A stretch of DNA of 37,573 bases from Leptolyngbya sp. Heron Island J (GCF_000482245.1 NZ_AWNH01000068.1:1-37573); one strand, 5' to 3'. Positions 1 to 6,528 are shown, counted from the first letter of the stretch. Made by a program: numbers and translations. Notes: a model not told the origin generated them from the letters alone.

Positions 1-26
1 GAGATACAGCTATTTGCACTAAGTGT
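1..26. other. Telomere end, left (candidate half of resolvase target)
   Basis: The terminal bases GAGATACAGCTATTTGCACT are identical at both ends. Joining an end to its own complement gives a palindrome centred on CTCGAG within TGTATCTCGAGATACA. This is the form expected of a replicated telomere before cleavage by a telomere resolvase. The word CTATTTGCACTA (10-21) recurs in the resolvase promoter at 3780-3791 in complement, and CACTAAGTG (18-26) is itself symmetric. Whether the true hairpin tip lies exactly at base 1 cannot be read from an assembled sequence. Confidence 0.75.
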
Positions 27-65
27 AAACTGTTGTCAGTGTGCGTAAGAGACTATAGCAACTTT

Positions 66-122
66 AACAACAATCTTAACAACAATCTTAACAACAATCT
101 TAACAACAATCTTAACAACAAT
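66..122. repeat. 12-bp tandem repeat array in left TIR
   Basis: Four exact copies of AACAACAATCTT lie at 66-77, 78-89, 90-101 and 102-113. A partial copy (AACAACAAT) follows at 114-122. The mirror copy in the right TIR is at 37452-37508. Such an iteron-like array close to a telomere could bind a resolvase accessory domain, a replication protein or a telomere-protecting protein. No function is shown by the sequence. Confidence 0.9.
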
Positions 123-201
123 GCTTGAAACCCTTGGTGTGTATTGGTTTCAGACGATAGAAAGTTGTTATGTGAGACAACAATATTATCTCTCTAGCAT
201 G

Positions 202-268
202 CAACAGTTTGCACTAGTGTGTCACAAGTTGGCTTTTACAACAGTTTGCATCTGAGTGAAAACTGTTG
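202..268. repeat. CAACAGTT/AACTGTTG half-site cluster in left TIR
   Basis: The 8-mer CAACAGTT occurs at 202-209 and 239-246, and its complement AACTGTTG at 261-268 and near the telomere at 28-35. Copies 239-246 and 261-268 form an inverted pair. The copies at 28-35 (complement), 202-209 and 239-246 continue into related words of the type TTTRCACT. The set looks like repeated binding sites for one protein, inferred to be the telomere resolvase or a telomere-binding factor. Confidence 0.6.
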
Positions 269-276
269 CTCTCTAT

Positions 277-494
277 ACCCCGCTCGCATACGCTCGTAGG
301 CCCCTACCGGCTGCGCCGCTGGGGGTTTGGTTTTTTGCCGTTATCAATACTTGAGTCTTATTGCAACCTGACCCCATGTTTTTAATGGCCCTGGCTGACG
401 ACTCCACCAGCTCCACCGGGACAGCTCCACCAGAATCCAGACCACACCCCGCTCGCATACGCTCGTAGGCCCCTACCGGCTGCGCCGCTGGGGG
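277..494. repeat. 49-bp direct repeat pair in left TIR
   Basis: A 49-bp segment beginning ACCCCGCTCGCATACGCTCG is present at 277-325 and again, identical, at 446-494 (start-to-start 169 bp). Each copy contains the small hairpin GTAGG-CC-CCTAC, is bounded by CCCC and GGGG and is GC-rich. Because the TIR is duplicated, the plasmid has four copies. The right-hand copies are at 37080-37128 and 37249-37297. An ORF spanning this repeat on the minus strand has no family resemblance and is not called. Confidence 0.9.
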
Positions 495-547
495 AAACTA
501 TAGATAAATGCTTTCGTAGCTCTGTATCGCTGCTAGAGTCTATAGAA

Positions 548-573
548 CGCAATGAGTATTTATACTCATTGCG
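548..573. repeat. 26-bp perfect hairpin in left TIR
   Basis: CGCAATGAGTAT (548-559) and ATACTCATTGCG (562-573) are exact complements separated by TT. No T-run or flanking gene suggests a terminator. The mirrored copy lies at 37001-37026. A near-perfect palindrome inside a telomeric repeat could be a protein binding site or a cruciform. Confidence 0.9.
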
Positions 574-598
574 AGAGTCGCCGAGTGATCTAGCTTCG

Positions 599-860
599 TG
601 AGCTGGTGACGTGCGATCTCATCGCTAACCGGCTCAGTTCCACCACTACAGCCACTAGCGGACAGGTCGTCAGTTCAGACAAGCGGTGCGGCATGTATTG
701 ATTAATGTCTATAAAAGTGACGTCAACCATAGATGTCCGACCCCCCTCCATTGCATAATCCCTACGTGTTAGAGGGGGCCGGACATCTATATAAACTATT
801 GATTTTTATCTATGCGTGATGGGTTTGTTGGGGAAGGGGCATGAGCTGGTGACGTGCGAT
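599..860. repeat. 19-bp direct repeat pair in left TIR
   Basis: TGAGCTGGTGACGTGCGAT occurs at 599-617 and 842-860. In both cases a short variable stretch and ACCGGCTC follow, so the similarity extends beyond the exact core. The spacing brackets the large hairpin at 729-790. No gene is visible in this part of the TIR. Confidence 0.85.
729..790. repeat. Large hairpin in left TIR
   Basis: ATAGATGTCCG (729-739) is complementary to CGGACATCTAT (780-790). The adjacent C-run (741-746) can pair with the G-run (774-778), giving a long interrupted stem around the loop 750-770. It is also present in the right TIR (36784-36845). There is no downstream T-run, so a structural or binding-site role is more likely than termination. 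Confidence 0.85.
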
Positions 861-943
861 TGCAACTCATGACTTTACCGGCTCGCTAAGCAGGCTGCAT
901 AACCAGTCAGCCTCAAAATCAAAAACCCTGACGGTGGAGAGCG

Positions 944-1014
944 CCAGGGCGCTAGATAACCAGGGTGCTAGATAGGGCTATCGCTACAGCCCTAGCGATA
1001 CGGGTATCGCGATA
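944..1014. repeat. Repeat and palindrome cluster at inner TIR edge
   Basis: CCAGGGYGCTAGATA is repeated in tandem at 944-958 and 960-974 (16-bp period). It is followed by the inverted pair TATCGCTA (979-986) and TAGCGATA (993-1000), then the palindrome TATCGCGATA (1005-1014). The GCGATA word thus occurs four times in both orientations within 36 bp. This dense symmetric block lies within 30 bp of the point where TIR identity stops. Confidence 0.8.
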
Positions 1015-1118
1015 GATGAAACTTAGTGGGCCGCTGGTGGTGGGGCGTAGGTGGTTTTTGGTCTGAGGGGGTTGGGGGTAAGGGTGTGATGACGTGGGAG
1101 CGACAGCTGAGATACAAA

Positions 1119-1421
1119 TTAAAATTGAGGTGTTTTCTTGGGATGAGTTCCGGCGTAGAAAATTATTACTTTATTCGTATTTTTCTCAGGAAAGTAATAT
1201 ACCCGATCTCCTTCTGACAATTCATATTCCCATTGACCTTTCCGTTTTTTACCTCTCATAGGGAAAACACTTCCCGTGATCTTTATGAATGGTGTTTGAG
1301 TGAGATGCTCTTTGCACCGTTTAAAAGCGGATGGAAAGCGTTGTTCTATATCTCTCCATCCTTTTTTTGCTTTTTTATTTTTAAACACCAACTTCCATTC
1401 TTTTTTCTCCGTTTGCCCCAT
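1119..1421 (-). CDS. RelE/ParE-superfamily toxin
   Basis: A 100-aa basic protein, inferred toxin of a type II toxin-antitoxin pair, probably a ribosome-dependent mRNA interferase or gyrase-directed toxin of the RelE/ParE fold. Visible features are an N-terminal strand WKLVFKN, a lysine-rich helix, a central RGKKRKGQWEYEL segment and a C-terminal GDRVYYF...KVIIFYAGTHPK pattern. This is typical of plasmid RelE/ParE-like proteins annotated as toxin YoeB/RelE-like. It lies 45 bp downstream of the Phd-type antitoxin, and both are transcribed leftward towards the telomere. The antitoxin-first order suits autoregulation by the antitoxin or complex. The catalytic residues cannot be assigned with certainty, so the target is not stated. 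Confidence 0.7.
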   Translation of the reverse strand: MGQTEKKEWKLVFKNKKAKKGWRDIEQRFPSAFKRCKEHLTQTPFIKITGSVFPMRGKKRKGQWEYELSEGDRVYYFPEKNTNKVIIFYAGTHPKKTPQF

Positions 1422-1466
1422 AATTAAGTAACTCTGAACACAACTATCAGAGCAAAGGAAATCTAC

Positions 1467-1976
1467 CTAGGTGTTTTCATCTAGCGAGTTATCGTCATCT
1501 GAATCATCCAATGAAGCTTCATCATCCTCTGTATTCCAAGCTTCATCTAACTCATCACTAACAATAGCAATTGCGCTTTCACACCATTCATGAATGATGC
1601 CTAGAAGAAAATTCCAACCATCATCAGTCACCATTGCTCGTTGATAAGCTTCAGAAACCTCGTCAATTAGCTCTACTAACTCATCTGAATCAAAAGCTTT
1701 AAGCCAAGCAAAGCGATGCGATGAACTAATTTGTTCACCAAATCTGATTCGATGAGCTGCATTGGTGATTTCAAAAGCCTGAGCAAGACTATCAGTCTTA
1801 CCATAAAGAGCAGAAGCTCTTTTGCGACTCATCAGAGCATAACTTTCTCCATTCCGATGGATAGTTACGGGTCCTTCTGAAGCAGCATCTAAGATCTGAC
1901 CAGACTTGCGATTTAGTTCTGTAGCAGAAAAAGTTGCGTCTTGATAAAGGGTGTTTCTAGCAATGGTGGAAGGCAC
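1467..1976 (-). CDS. Phd/YefM-family antitoxin with long acidic C-terminus
   Basis: A 169-aa protein, the predicted antitoxin and DNA-binding autorepressor of the toxin gene downstream. Residues about 13-60 show the Phd/YefM N-terminal pattern: FSATELNRKSGQILDAASEG, then VTIHRNGESYALMSR. The usual family length is 80-90 aa. Here a helical extension and a very acidic tail (last 25 residues mostly D/E/S) double the size, plausibly to mask the basic toxin. The start is GTG at 1976, with AGGAA about nine bases upstream. No in-frame ATG gives a complete domain. Inverted repeats at 1989-2003 and 2033-2049 just upstream are candidate operators. Confidence 0.8.
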   Translation of the reverse strand: MPSTIARNTLYQDATFSATELNRKSGQILDAASEGPVTIHRNGESYALMSRKRASALYGKTDSLAQAFEITNAAHRIRFGEQISSSHRFAWLKAFDSDELVELIDEVSEAYQRAMVTDDGWNFLLGIIHEWCESAIAIVSDELDEAWNTEDDEASLDDSDDDNSLDENT

Positions 1977-1988
1977 GGTTCTAATTTC

Positions 1989-2049
1989 CTAAGCTCTTCT
2001 TAGAAGCATATGACTACTATCAAACAACTGTTTGTGTAGCTCATACACA
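1989..2049 (-). promoter_or_regulatory. Candidate operator of the toxin-antitoxin operon
   Basis: Two inverted repeats precede the GTG start of the antitoxin: CTAAG-ctctt-CTTAG (1989-2003) and TGTGTA-gctca-TACACA (2033-2049). Phd/YefM antitoxins generally repress their own operon by binding short palindromes of this kind, and YefM sites contain TGTACA-like cores. Assignment here is by position and symmetry only. Confidence 0.45.
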
Positions 2050-2158
2050 TAATGATTCAACGACTACGTAGAATATTACGTATTCTGCACACATTTATAT
2101 TAGCTCTTTCTCACGCTTAAGTGTCAATAGTTTGATTGAAAATTTATATTAACCGCCC

Positions 2159-3718
2159 CTACCACTCAATCACTTCAGCAATTGGCCTCTTACCCCGATC
2201 ATGCTGAATGCTGAAGCCGTAGCCCTTATCATAATCAGCTACCTCGGGATGACTAGCAAAGTAAGCCTTGATAGTGCCGTGTCGGGAGCCTGATAGGTAT
2301 CTAACGTTCGCTTCAGATAGCCGGTACATTTGCCCTAGTTCTTTGCCTTCGTTGTAAGCCCGTATAGCCTTAATCGCGCGTCTGATTTTCTCTTCAGCAC
2401 TGCCGGGGACCTGACTACCTTTTAGCTCAGCACTGGGCACCTGAGACCAGTCCGTACCTGATAGCTTGGATTCTTGCTCAGTCTTAGATTCAGCGGTAGT
2501 CACAGCTTCAGACATAACCTTAAGCTGGCGTTCCAGTTCGATTACTTTAGCCTCTAGAGCTTTAGCCCGATCCGCATCATTCAGCAGCTGGTTGATCTTC
2601 TCTTTGTGGGTGCCGGTGCCGTAAGCATCAAACCGTTCCTTTAGCTCACCATCGATATGAACAGTGGCCCGTTTATCTGCTTTAGGAGTGCTGGGAGTCT
2701 CACCCAGTTCATGACGCTTTTGACCATGGGACAGCTCATCACCCGACGCATCCAGGCAGACGTAATCTTCATAACTAACGGTTGCTACTACTGAACTATG
2801 CCCCATCAACCGCTCAGCAAACTTACTCATCGACTCCCGTGGATTCCTGAACAGGATTGCAGCAGCTTGAATGTAGGCAGCTCTGAGGTTTTTGTTGCTG
2901 AGCTTCTTTTCTCCTACGGGTGGGTTGAGCACACCTTTGTAGACTCTACGAACAGCAGCATTCATAGAGCTGTTGCGACGGCTATCAATCTGCTTATTGG
3001 TATCGTCTTCAAGATCTCTAACATCAGCATCGCGCTTTAGTCTAACCAGGGCATCAATAACATCAGCTGCATTAGCCAGGGTGTAGATGATGTATGGCTT
3101 AGCTTCGCCCTGCTTCTTTTTGAGCTGACCAGAGAACTCTATCTCATACTTGCCGATCAGTTTGAACCCTTGCCCCTTTAGTACCTCGGTAGGACGACGA
3201 CCGATCAGAAACTCAACGGCTACAGCTTGCTCAAGATAGCTTGTGGATAGCAGTGCTTTCTTAGCTGCATCAATCACAGTGAATGGATCGAACGGTTGAG
3301 CATTACCGCGCTGAGCATCGGTCTTAGCTTTACTCGCATCGTTACGCTTGTTATGAACTTCTTTGGGAAGATTGAGCCATTTAAGAGCGTAGTGAGTACG
3401 ACCGTTAGCCGCATCGGTTGAACGCTTGGGTGATGGATTTTCAAAGCTGTTTTGATCATTCAGCTCGACATCAGCTTGAAACTTTCGGATCGAATTCCGG
3501 TAGGCACTGACCCATACATTCCATGTATTAGGGCTTTCAGATTTACCCTTGATAGACTCCAACGTATCTGCACACAGCGTCTTGATAGATTTCTCAGATT
3601 TCAGAGCTGAGAGCTTAGCCAGGAATACAGCGATAGGGTGGCGGTAGGTCTGGCGCTGTCCTTCGGCGTACTGAGCGAACTGGTCAACAGGAATCGCTTT
3701 AGTAGTGGTGGTTGCCAT
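2159..3718 (-). CDS. Telomere resolvase (protelomerase)
   Basis: A 519-aa DNA cleaving-rejoining enzyme that converts replicated, palindromic telomere junctions into covalently closed hairpins by a tyrosine-recombinase-like reaction. The catalytic set is complete: R175 in LIGRRPTEVL, K200 in EFSGQLKKK, R279 in NKNLRAAY, H307 in LMGHSS and nucleophile Y316 in TVSYEDY. The spacings Arg-Lys 25, Lys-Arg 79 and His-Tyr 9 are almost those I recall for Klebsiella phage TelK (R275, K300, R380, H416, Y425). Residues 1-160 are a helical DNA-binding N-domain. A coiled coil runs from about 383-415. Residues 440-500 look like an extra helical DNA-binding domain (LGQMYRLSEANVRYLSGS). It starts at ATG 3718. 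Its promoter region carries a telomere-like word. Sequence identity to characterised enzymes looks low outside the motifs. Confidence 0.92.
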   Translation of the reverse strand: MATTTTKAIPVDQFAQYAEGQRQTYRHPIAVFLAKLSALKSEKSIKTLCADTLESIKGKSESPNTWNVWVSAYRNSIRKFQADVELNDQNSFENPSPKRSTDAANGRTHYALKWLNLPKEVHNKRNDASKAKTDAQRGNAQPFDPFTVIDAAKKALLSTSYLEQAVAVEFLIGRRPTEVLKGQGFKLIGKYEIEFSGQLKKKQGEAKPYIIYTLANAADVIDALVRLKRDADVRDLEDDTNKQIDSRRNSSMNAAVRRVYKGVLNPPVGEKKLSNKNLRAAYIQAAAILFRNPRESMSKFAERLMGHSSVVATVSYEDYVCLDASGDELSHGQKRHELGETPSTPKADKRATVHIDGELKERFDAYGTGTHKEKINQLLNDADRAKALEAKVIELERQLKVMSEAVTTAESKTEQESKLSGTDWSQVPSAELKGSQVPGSAEEKIRRAIKAIRAYNEGKELGQMYRLSEANVRYLSGSRHGTIKAYFASHPEVADYDKGYGFSIQHDRGKRPIAEVIEW

Positions 3719-3765
3719 GACTTTATGGTTCGTGGGGATGTTTGCGTCGGATATCCCGCTTGTTT

Positions 3766-3850
3766 AACTATTTACATAATAGTGCAAATAGTTTTCACTT
3801 GTCAATCACCTTGTGAAAATAGTTATAGCTGCAATGTTCAATTGCAGCTA
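3766..3850 (-). promoter_or_regulatory. Resolvase promoter/operator with telomere-like word
   Basis: This AT-rich region precedes the resolvase gene (minus strand). AACTATTT (3766-3773) and AAATAGTT (3786-3793) are inverted repeats. TTTTCAC (3793-3799) and GTGAAAA (3813-3819) form a second pair. TAGCTGCAAT-gttca-ATTGCAGCTA (3826-3850) is a perfect 10-bp-arm hairpin that may also terminate the upstream gene pair. TAGTGCAAATAG (3780-3791) is identical to the telomere bases 37553-37564. Binding of the resolvase to its own promoter is therefore plausible but inferred. Confidence 0.55.
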
Positions 3851-3923
3851 GTCAGAAAAGTAACCTGACTATTCAGGTCAATAAAATAAAACTTTGGGAA
3901 TGATCAGAGGACACTGATCAAAA

Positions 3924-4547
3924 TTACTCTTCTTCGCTATCTGTGTTGTCTTCGGTTGAATAGCCCCGCTCATTTACAACAAACCATTCTTGTTCAATTT
4001 CACCTGTTAAAATATCTGTGACTCCTTCAACGTTGTCACCTTCAATTAGCTGTTCAATCTCAGCTGAATATATTTCAACAAGCCAGCCTCGTTCAGCATT
4101 ACCTGTTGAAGTATCGGCAACATCTTCAGCATTTATATCTTTAATTAGTTGTTCAATACCAGACAAATCAACTTCTAGCATAGGGATAAACACTGTCTGG
4201 TTGACCACAAAAGAGTCGAACATTCCAGCCCACTTCCACAACATTTTATTACGTTGCATCAATAAAAAGCGTTTACCAGACCTTAGTTTTGATAGCGTGC
4301 CTTTCTCAAGTAACTTGTTCATGTACGTACTATCCGCCTTTATTGCTTCATCCTTCGCTTCTATTTCAGCTTCCCGAAACAGTGGGTTTAATTGTAGTAG
4401 AGGCTTACTAACTTTTTTGTACGCTTTGTAAGCAAGACTTTCTCTATCTTCCAATTGAGGCATGGGCATATCGAAATCTAGCATTGATAGTTCATCTAGA
4501 ATCGATACTTTTTTCTTCCTTTTGAATATGTTGAGCATAACTAACAC
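3924..4547 (-). CDS. Hypothetical acidic protein with internal repeat
   Basis: A 207-aa protein of no family I recognise. The N-terminus is basic (IFKRKKK). A middle region is helical, and the C-terminal third is acidic, ending in DSEEE. Residues 131-158 and 164-191 are a degenerate tandem duplication sharing IEQLI, a V-D-T pattern, TG and a W-[LF]-V triplet. The gene follows the 2-TM protein gene with no gap: the TAA of that gene (4548-4550) abuts a GTG start (4545-4547). An ATG at 4538 is the alternative start. The pair is clearly co-transcribed, so the protein may act with the membrane protein. Confidence 0.6.
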   Translation of the reverse strand: MLVMLNIFKRKKKVSILDELSMLDFDMPMPQLEDRESLAYKAYKKVSKPLLQLNPLFREAEIEAKDEAIKADSTYMNKLLEKGTLSKLRSGKRFLLMQRNKMLWKWAGMFDSFVVNQTVFIPMLEVDLSGIEQLIKDINAEDVADTSTGNAERGWLVEIYSAEIEQLIEGDNVEGVTDILTGEIEQEWFVVNERGYSTEDNTDSEEE

Positions 4548-5048
4548 TTACATATACTTTTTCAGATATAGTTTGCTATCTTCTATTGCTTTAGTTCTTC
4601 TGCCTCTGTTTGGTTTCACACTAATACTTGTCCAGTTTTGGTCTAGAACTAAATTTATTCTCTTTGTAAATTCTGAGAATAATTTTCTTACTTCTTCTTC
4701 CTCAGAGTCACTGGACATTATTACTTGGACCCATGTGGCTTCCATGTCGTGAAAAATAGGGTTTAATTGCTCAATAGCATCACTTATAGCTTTTGCATCC
4801 GTTGTCCAAGTCAAGTATGGGCTAATCACTGTTACAACTTGTGTAAATACAATTATAGATGCCCATATATTTGAGCTAATGGGATCGTTCCATACAGTCC
4901 AAGACGCAAGGCTTCCACTACCAATAACTGCCATACACATTTGTAATGATCGGGTTCTATCTGTAAGCGCTACCTGGCAGGACTTCAAGTACAGTATCTC
5001 GGCTCTCAATTTACCTAATTCATTCCAGTACGATTTTCTGAAATCCAT
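4548..5048 (-). CDS. Two-TM membrane protein, SLATT-like topology
   Basis: A 166-aa protein with an amphipathic N-terminal helix (RAEILYLKSCQVALTDRTRS) and two predicted transmembrane helices at about 36-53 and 60-80. A cytosolic helical tail with an acidic SDSEEEEV patch follows. The order helix, two TM segments, long helix resembles SLATT/S-4TM-type domains, which occur as pore-forming effectors in nucleotide-signalling or conflict systems. I see no diagnostic motif, and no nucleotidyltransferase or SLOG gene is nearby, so this is only a topological resemblance. It heads a two-gene minus-strand unit divergent from parA. Confidence 0.55.
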   Translation of the reverse strand: MDFRKSYWNELGKLRAEILYLKSCQVALTDRTRSLQMCMAVIGSGSLASWTVWNDPISSNIWASIIVFTQVVTVISPYLTWTTDAKAISDAIEQLNPIFHDMEATWVQVIMSSDSEEEEVRKLFSEFTKRINLVLDQNWTSISVKPNRGRRTKAIEDSKLYLKKYM

Positions 5049-5278
5049 TCTCTGACCTGGTTAAAGCCCAAACTGCTACAGATCGATTACTGTTCTTCCT
5101 ATTTTGAACATGATGCACCTCGATTACAACCGTAACGTAACCTTGTAGCACCATAGGTCGTTATCGATTATTAATCAAAAACTGGCTTTTAAAAGTCCAA
5201 ACATTTAGACGTTCAGCCGTTTATATGTTCAGCCAGCTACCCGTCTGATACACTCACTTCAGTTACAGGACTCAGGCC
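5049..5278. promoter_or_regulatory. Divergent promoter region parA / 2-TM gene
   Basis: This 230-bp intergenic region separates the two divergent units. It contains GTTCAGCC twice (5211-5218 and about 5228-5235) and the 24-bp element at 5200-5223 that recurs inside parA. Regulation by the ParA/RHH pair is likely by analogy with plasmid type Ib partition operons, where the small RHH protein binds the operon's promoter. Confidence 0.5.
5200..5223 (+). repeat. 24-bp partition-type repeat, copy 1
   Basis: The element starts AACATTTAGACGTTCAG and ends CCGTTTA. The same 24 bp, with two substitutions, lies inside parA at 5616-5639. Part of it (TAGACGTTCAG) occurs inverted at the end of the RHH gene (6100-6110). 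Three related sites spread through the par locus suggest a centromere or operator bound by the RHH protein. Confidence 0.55.
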
Positions 5279-5872
5279 ATGATTGTGACCGTAGCCAGTT
5301 TTAAGGGTGGAGTCGGCAAGACCACAACGGCTTTACACCTGGCGGCATATCTTCAAGTTGATGCCCCGACACTGCTTGTAGATGGTGACCTGAATCGCTC
5401 AGCATTGCAGTGGGCTAGCGCTGGAAATCTTGATTTCCAAGTTTGTGATGAGGCTCAGGCCGTTAAGTTCTCCCGCAAAGCTGATCACATCGTTATTGAT
5501 ACCCCCGCTCGTCCATCTATTGAAGAACTAGCAACCTTGGCTGGTGGTTGTGACATTTTGGTTGTGCCTACATCACCTGACGCCTTGGCAATGGGGGCAA
5601 TGCTTCAAATGGTTGAACATTTAGACGCTCAGACGTTTAAGGTGTTGCTAACACTCATTCCACCAAAACCCAGCTCAAGGGGCAGTGATGCCAGGGCAGC
5701 TTTAACCGATGCGGGAGTTCCTTTGTTTAAGTCTCAGATTAGATTTTTGGATTGCTTCAGAAAGGCAGCTGAACAGGGCACCACTGTGGACAAGGTGAAA
5801 GGGGACAGTATGAGGCGAATCGCGTGGGAGTGTTACCGCAAAGTAGGTAAGGAGTTAATAGACGATGGCTAA
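5279..5872 (+). CDS. parA: ParA-family partition ATPase
   Basis: A 197-aa Walker-type ATPase that would drive segregation of the plasmid along the nucleoid. The deviant Walker A motif FKGGVGKTT (8-16, signature K9 and catalytic K14) sits at the extreme N-terminus. The A' segment LLVDGDLNRSA (32-42) and the Walker B segment HIVIDTPAR (about 69-77) follow. The short length and absence of an N-terminal helix-turn-helix place it with type Ib ParA proteins, which pair with a small RHH protein rather than a classical ParB. That is exactly what follows, with the next gene overlapping its 3' end by 8 bp. A copy of the 24-bp par repeat lies within the gene at 5616-5639. Confidence 0.92.
   Translation: MIVTVASFKGGVGKTTTALHLAAYLQVDAPTLLVDGDLNRSALQWASAGNLDFQVCDEAQAVKFSRKADHIVIDTPARPSIEELATLAGGCDILVVPTSPDALAMGAMLQMVEHLDAQTFKVLLTLIPPKPSSRGSDARAALTDAGVPLFKSQIRFLDCFRKAAEQGTTVDKVKGDSMRRIAWECYRKVGKELIDDG
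5616..5639 (+). repeat. 24-bp partition-type repeat, copy 2 (inside parA)
   Basis: AACATTTAGACGCTCAG followed by ACGTTTA matches the upstream copy at 5200-5223 in 22 of 24 positions, although this copy must also encode the protein segment EHLDAQTFK. The match across coding and noncoding DNA suggests a selected binding site rather than a duplicated gene. Confidence 0.55.
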
Positions 5873-6119
5873 GGAAAATCGGTTTAGTGGTCTTATGGGC
5901 CAGGTAGGCAAAACTAGGAAGTCTGATCAGCCAAAGACTAAGTCAACATCAACCAGTCCAGTCAAAAGCAAATCTGCCGACTACTCAAAACTGACTGTCT
6001 ACATCACTAAAGCTCTGCATAAGCGCTTGAAAGTTGGTGCTGCTGAATTAGAAATGGAACTGTCAGATGTAGCTGAAGAAGCTATTTCAGCTTACCTGTC
6101 TGAACGTCTAGACGGTTAA
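5865..6119 (+). CDS. RHH partition protein (ParB/ParG-like)
   Basis: An 84-aa basic protein, the probable centromere-binding partner of ParA. Residues 1-40 are a disordered Lys/Ser/Thr-rich tail, as in ParG-type proteins where the tail stimulates ParA ATPase. Residues 42-80 form the ribbon-helix-helix: strand KLTVYI, helix LHKRLKVGAAELE, turn and helix SDVAEEAISAYLSERL. Its start overlaps the parA stop by 8 bp, so translation is coupled. The end of the gene runs into two palindromes (6105-6114 and 6114-6129). Confidence 0.85.
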   Translation: MAKENRFSGLMGQVGKTRKSDQPKTKSTSTSPVKSKSADYSKLTVYITKALHKRLKVGAAELEMELSDVAEEAISAYLSERLDG

Positions 6120-6129
6120 ATGTTTAACC
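6100..6129. promoter_or_regulatory. Palindromes at the end of the par operon
   Basis: CGTCTAGACG (6105-6114) is a palindrome. It is followed directly by GGTTAAA-tg-TTTAACC (6114-6129). CTGAACGTCTA (6100-6110) is the complement of part of the 24-bp par repeat. A third centromere/operator copy is the favoured reading. A weak terminator is possible, but there is no T-run. Confidence 0.45.
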
Positions 6130-6334
6130 ATTTGTTAAAGATGAATTCCTAGTTAGGTAGCCAGAGTTGAGAGTAGGTAGTGTCCGAGCCCACTGGGTAG
6201 CTCAAGGTGCTATGGCGGGTGAAAAGTTAGCCCCCTTGCTCAGGGATTTCCTGATCGAGCGGTAGGGTTTGCCTGAGAATGTGACTATGTATGACTTCAA
6301 GGTAAAACCAGAAAACTAAGAACTTGGTTAAATC
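6120..6334. other. Gene-poor stretch with a possible decayed ORF
   Basis: No intact gene is visible. A plus-strand frame from 6162 to about 6318 reads as a plausible protein (for example AMAGEKLAPLLRDFLIER, then GLPENVTMYDF). It is interrupted by a TAG after LIER and lacks a recognisable start. It may be a gene fragment, but I recognise no family and give it little weight. Confidence 0.3.
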
Positions 6335-6444
6335 AACTAAACAGTGTGCCTGGAATCAGTGGTTTCCAACTATTCCGATTTCAACCAAACGGTGTGCCTG
6401 GAATCAGTGGTTTCCAACTATTCCGATTTCAACTAAACGGTGTA
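6335..6444 (+). repeat. 48-bp tandem repeats downstream of parAB
   Basis: There are two complete copies (6335-6382 and 6383-6430) and a third partial one (6431-6444). They differ at only two positions within the shared bases. Each unit holds the inverted pair TGGAA...TTCCA around TCAGTGG. Near identity points to recent expansion or selection. Position next to parAB makes a centromere or incompatibility site plausible. It is not a CRISPR array because there are no unique spacers. Confidence 0.85.
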
Positions 6445-6528
6445 GATCATTGAGTTAGCCGATGGTCTCAGGTAACCTCGTTGGTCTCCTCTTCTCTGCT
6501 ATCCAGCCTAGAAGTATACAAATAGAAA

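Larger units (their letters stand above)
1..1040. repeat. Left terminal inverted repeat (TIR), about 1,040 bp
   Basis: Bases 1-1040 are the reverse complement of 36534-37573 (coordinate pairs sum to 37574). I compared the outer, middle and inner parts and saw no mismatch until base 1041 (T here, C in the complement of 36533). Beyond the border, about 35 bp remain recognisably similar but with substitutions and small gaps. The repeat has no convincing gene. It contains a 12-bp tandem array, a 49-bp direct repeat, 19-bp direct repeats, a 26-bp hairpin, a larger hairpin and a palindrome cluster at its inner end. Perfect TIRs plus an encoded telomere resolvase indicate a hairpin-ended linear replicon. 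Confidence 0.95.

Noticed and set aside
273-458. 61-aa ORF present in both TIRs (also 37116-37301)
   Set aside because: It spans the 49-bp direct repeat and is low in protein-like character. It is duplicated only because the TIR is. No ribosome binding site or family resemblance.
6335-6444. Possible CRISPR array
   Set aside because: The copies are directly adjacent with no unique spacers, the unit is 48 bp, and no cas gene is present.
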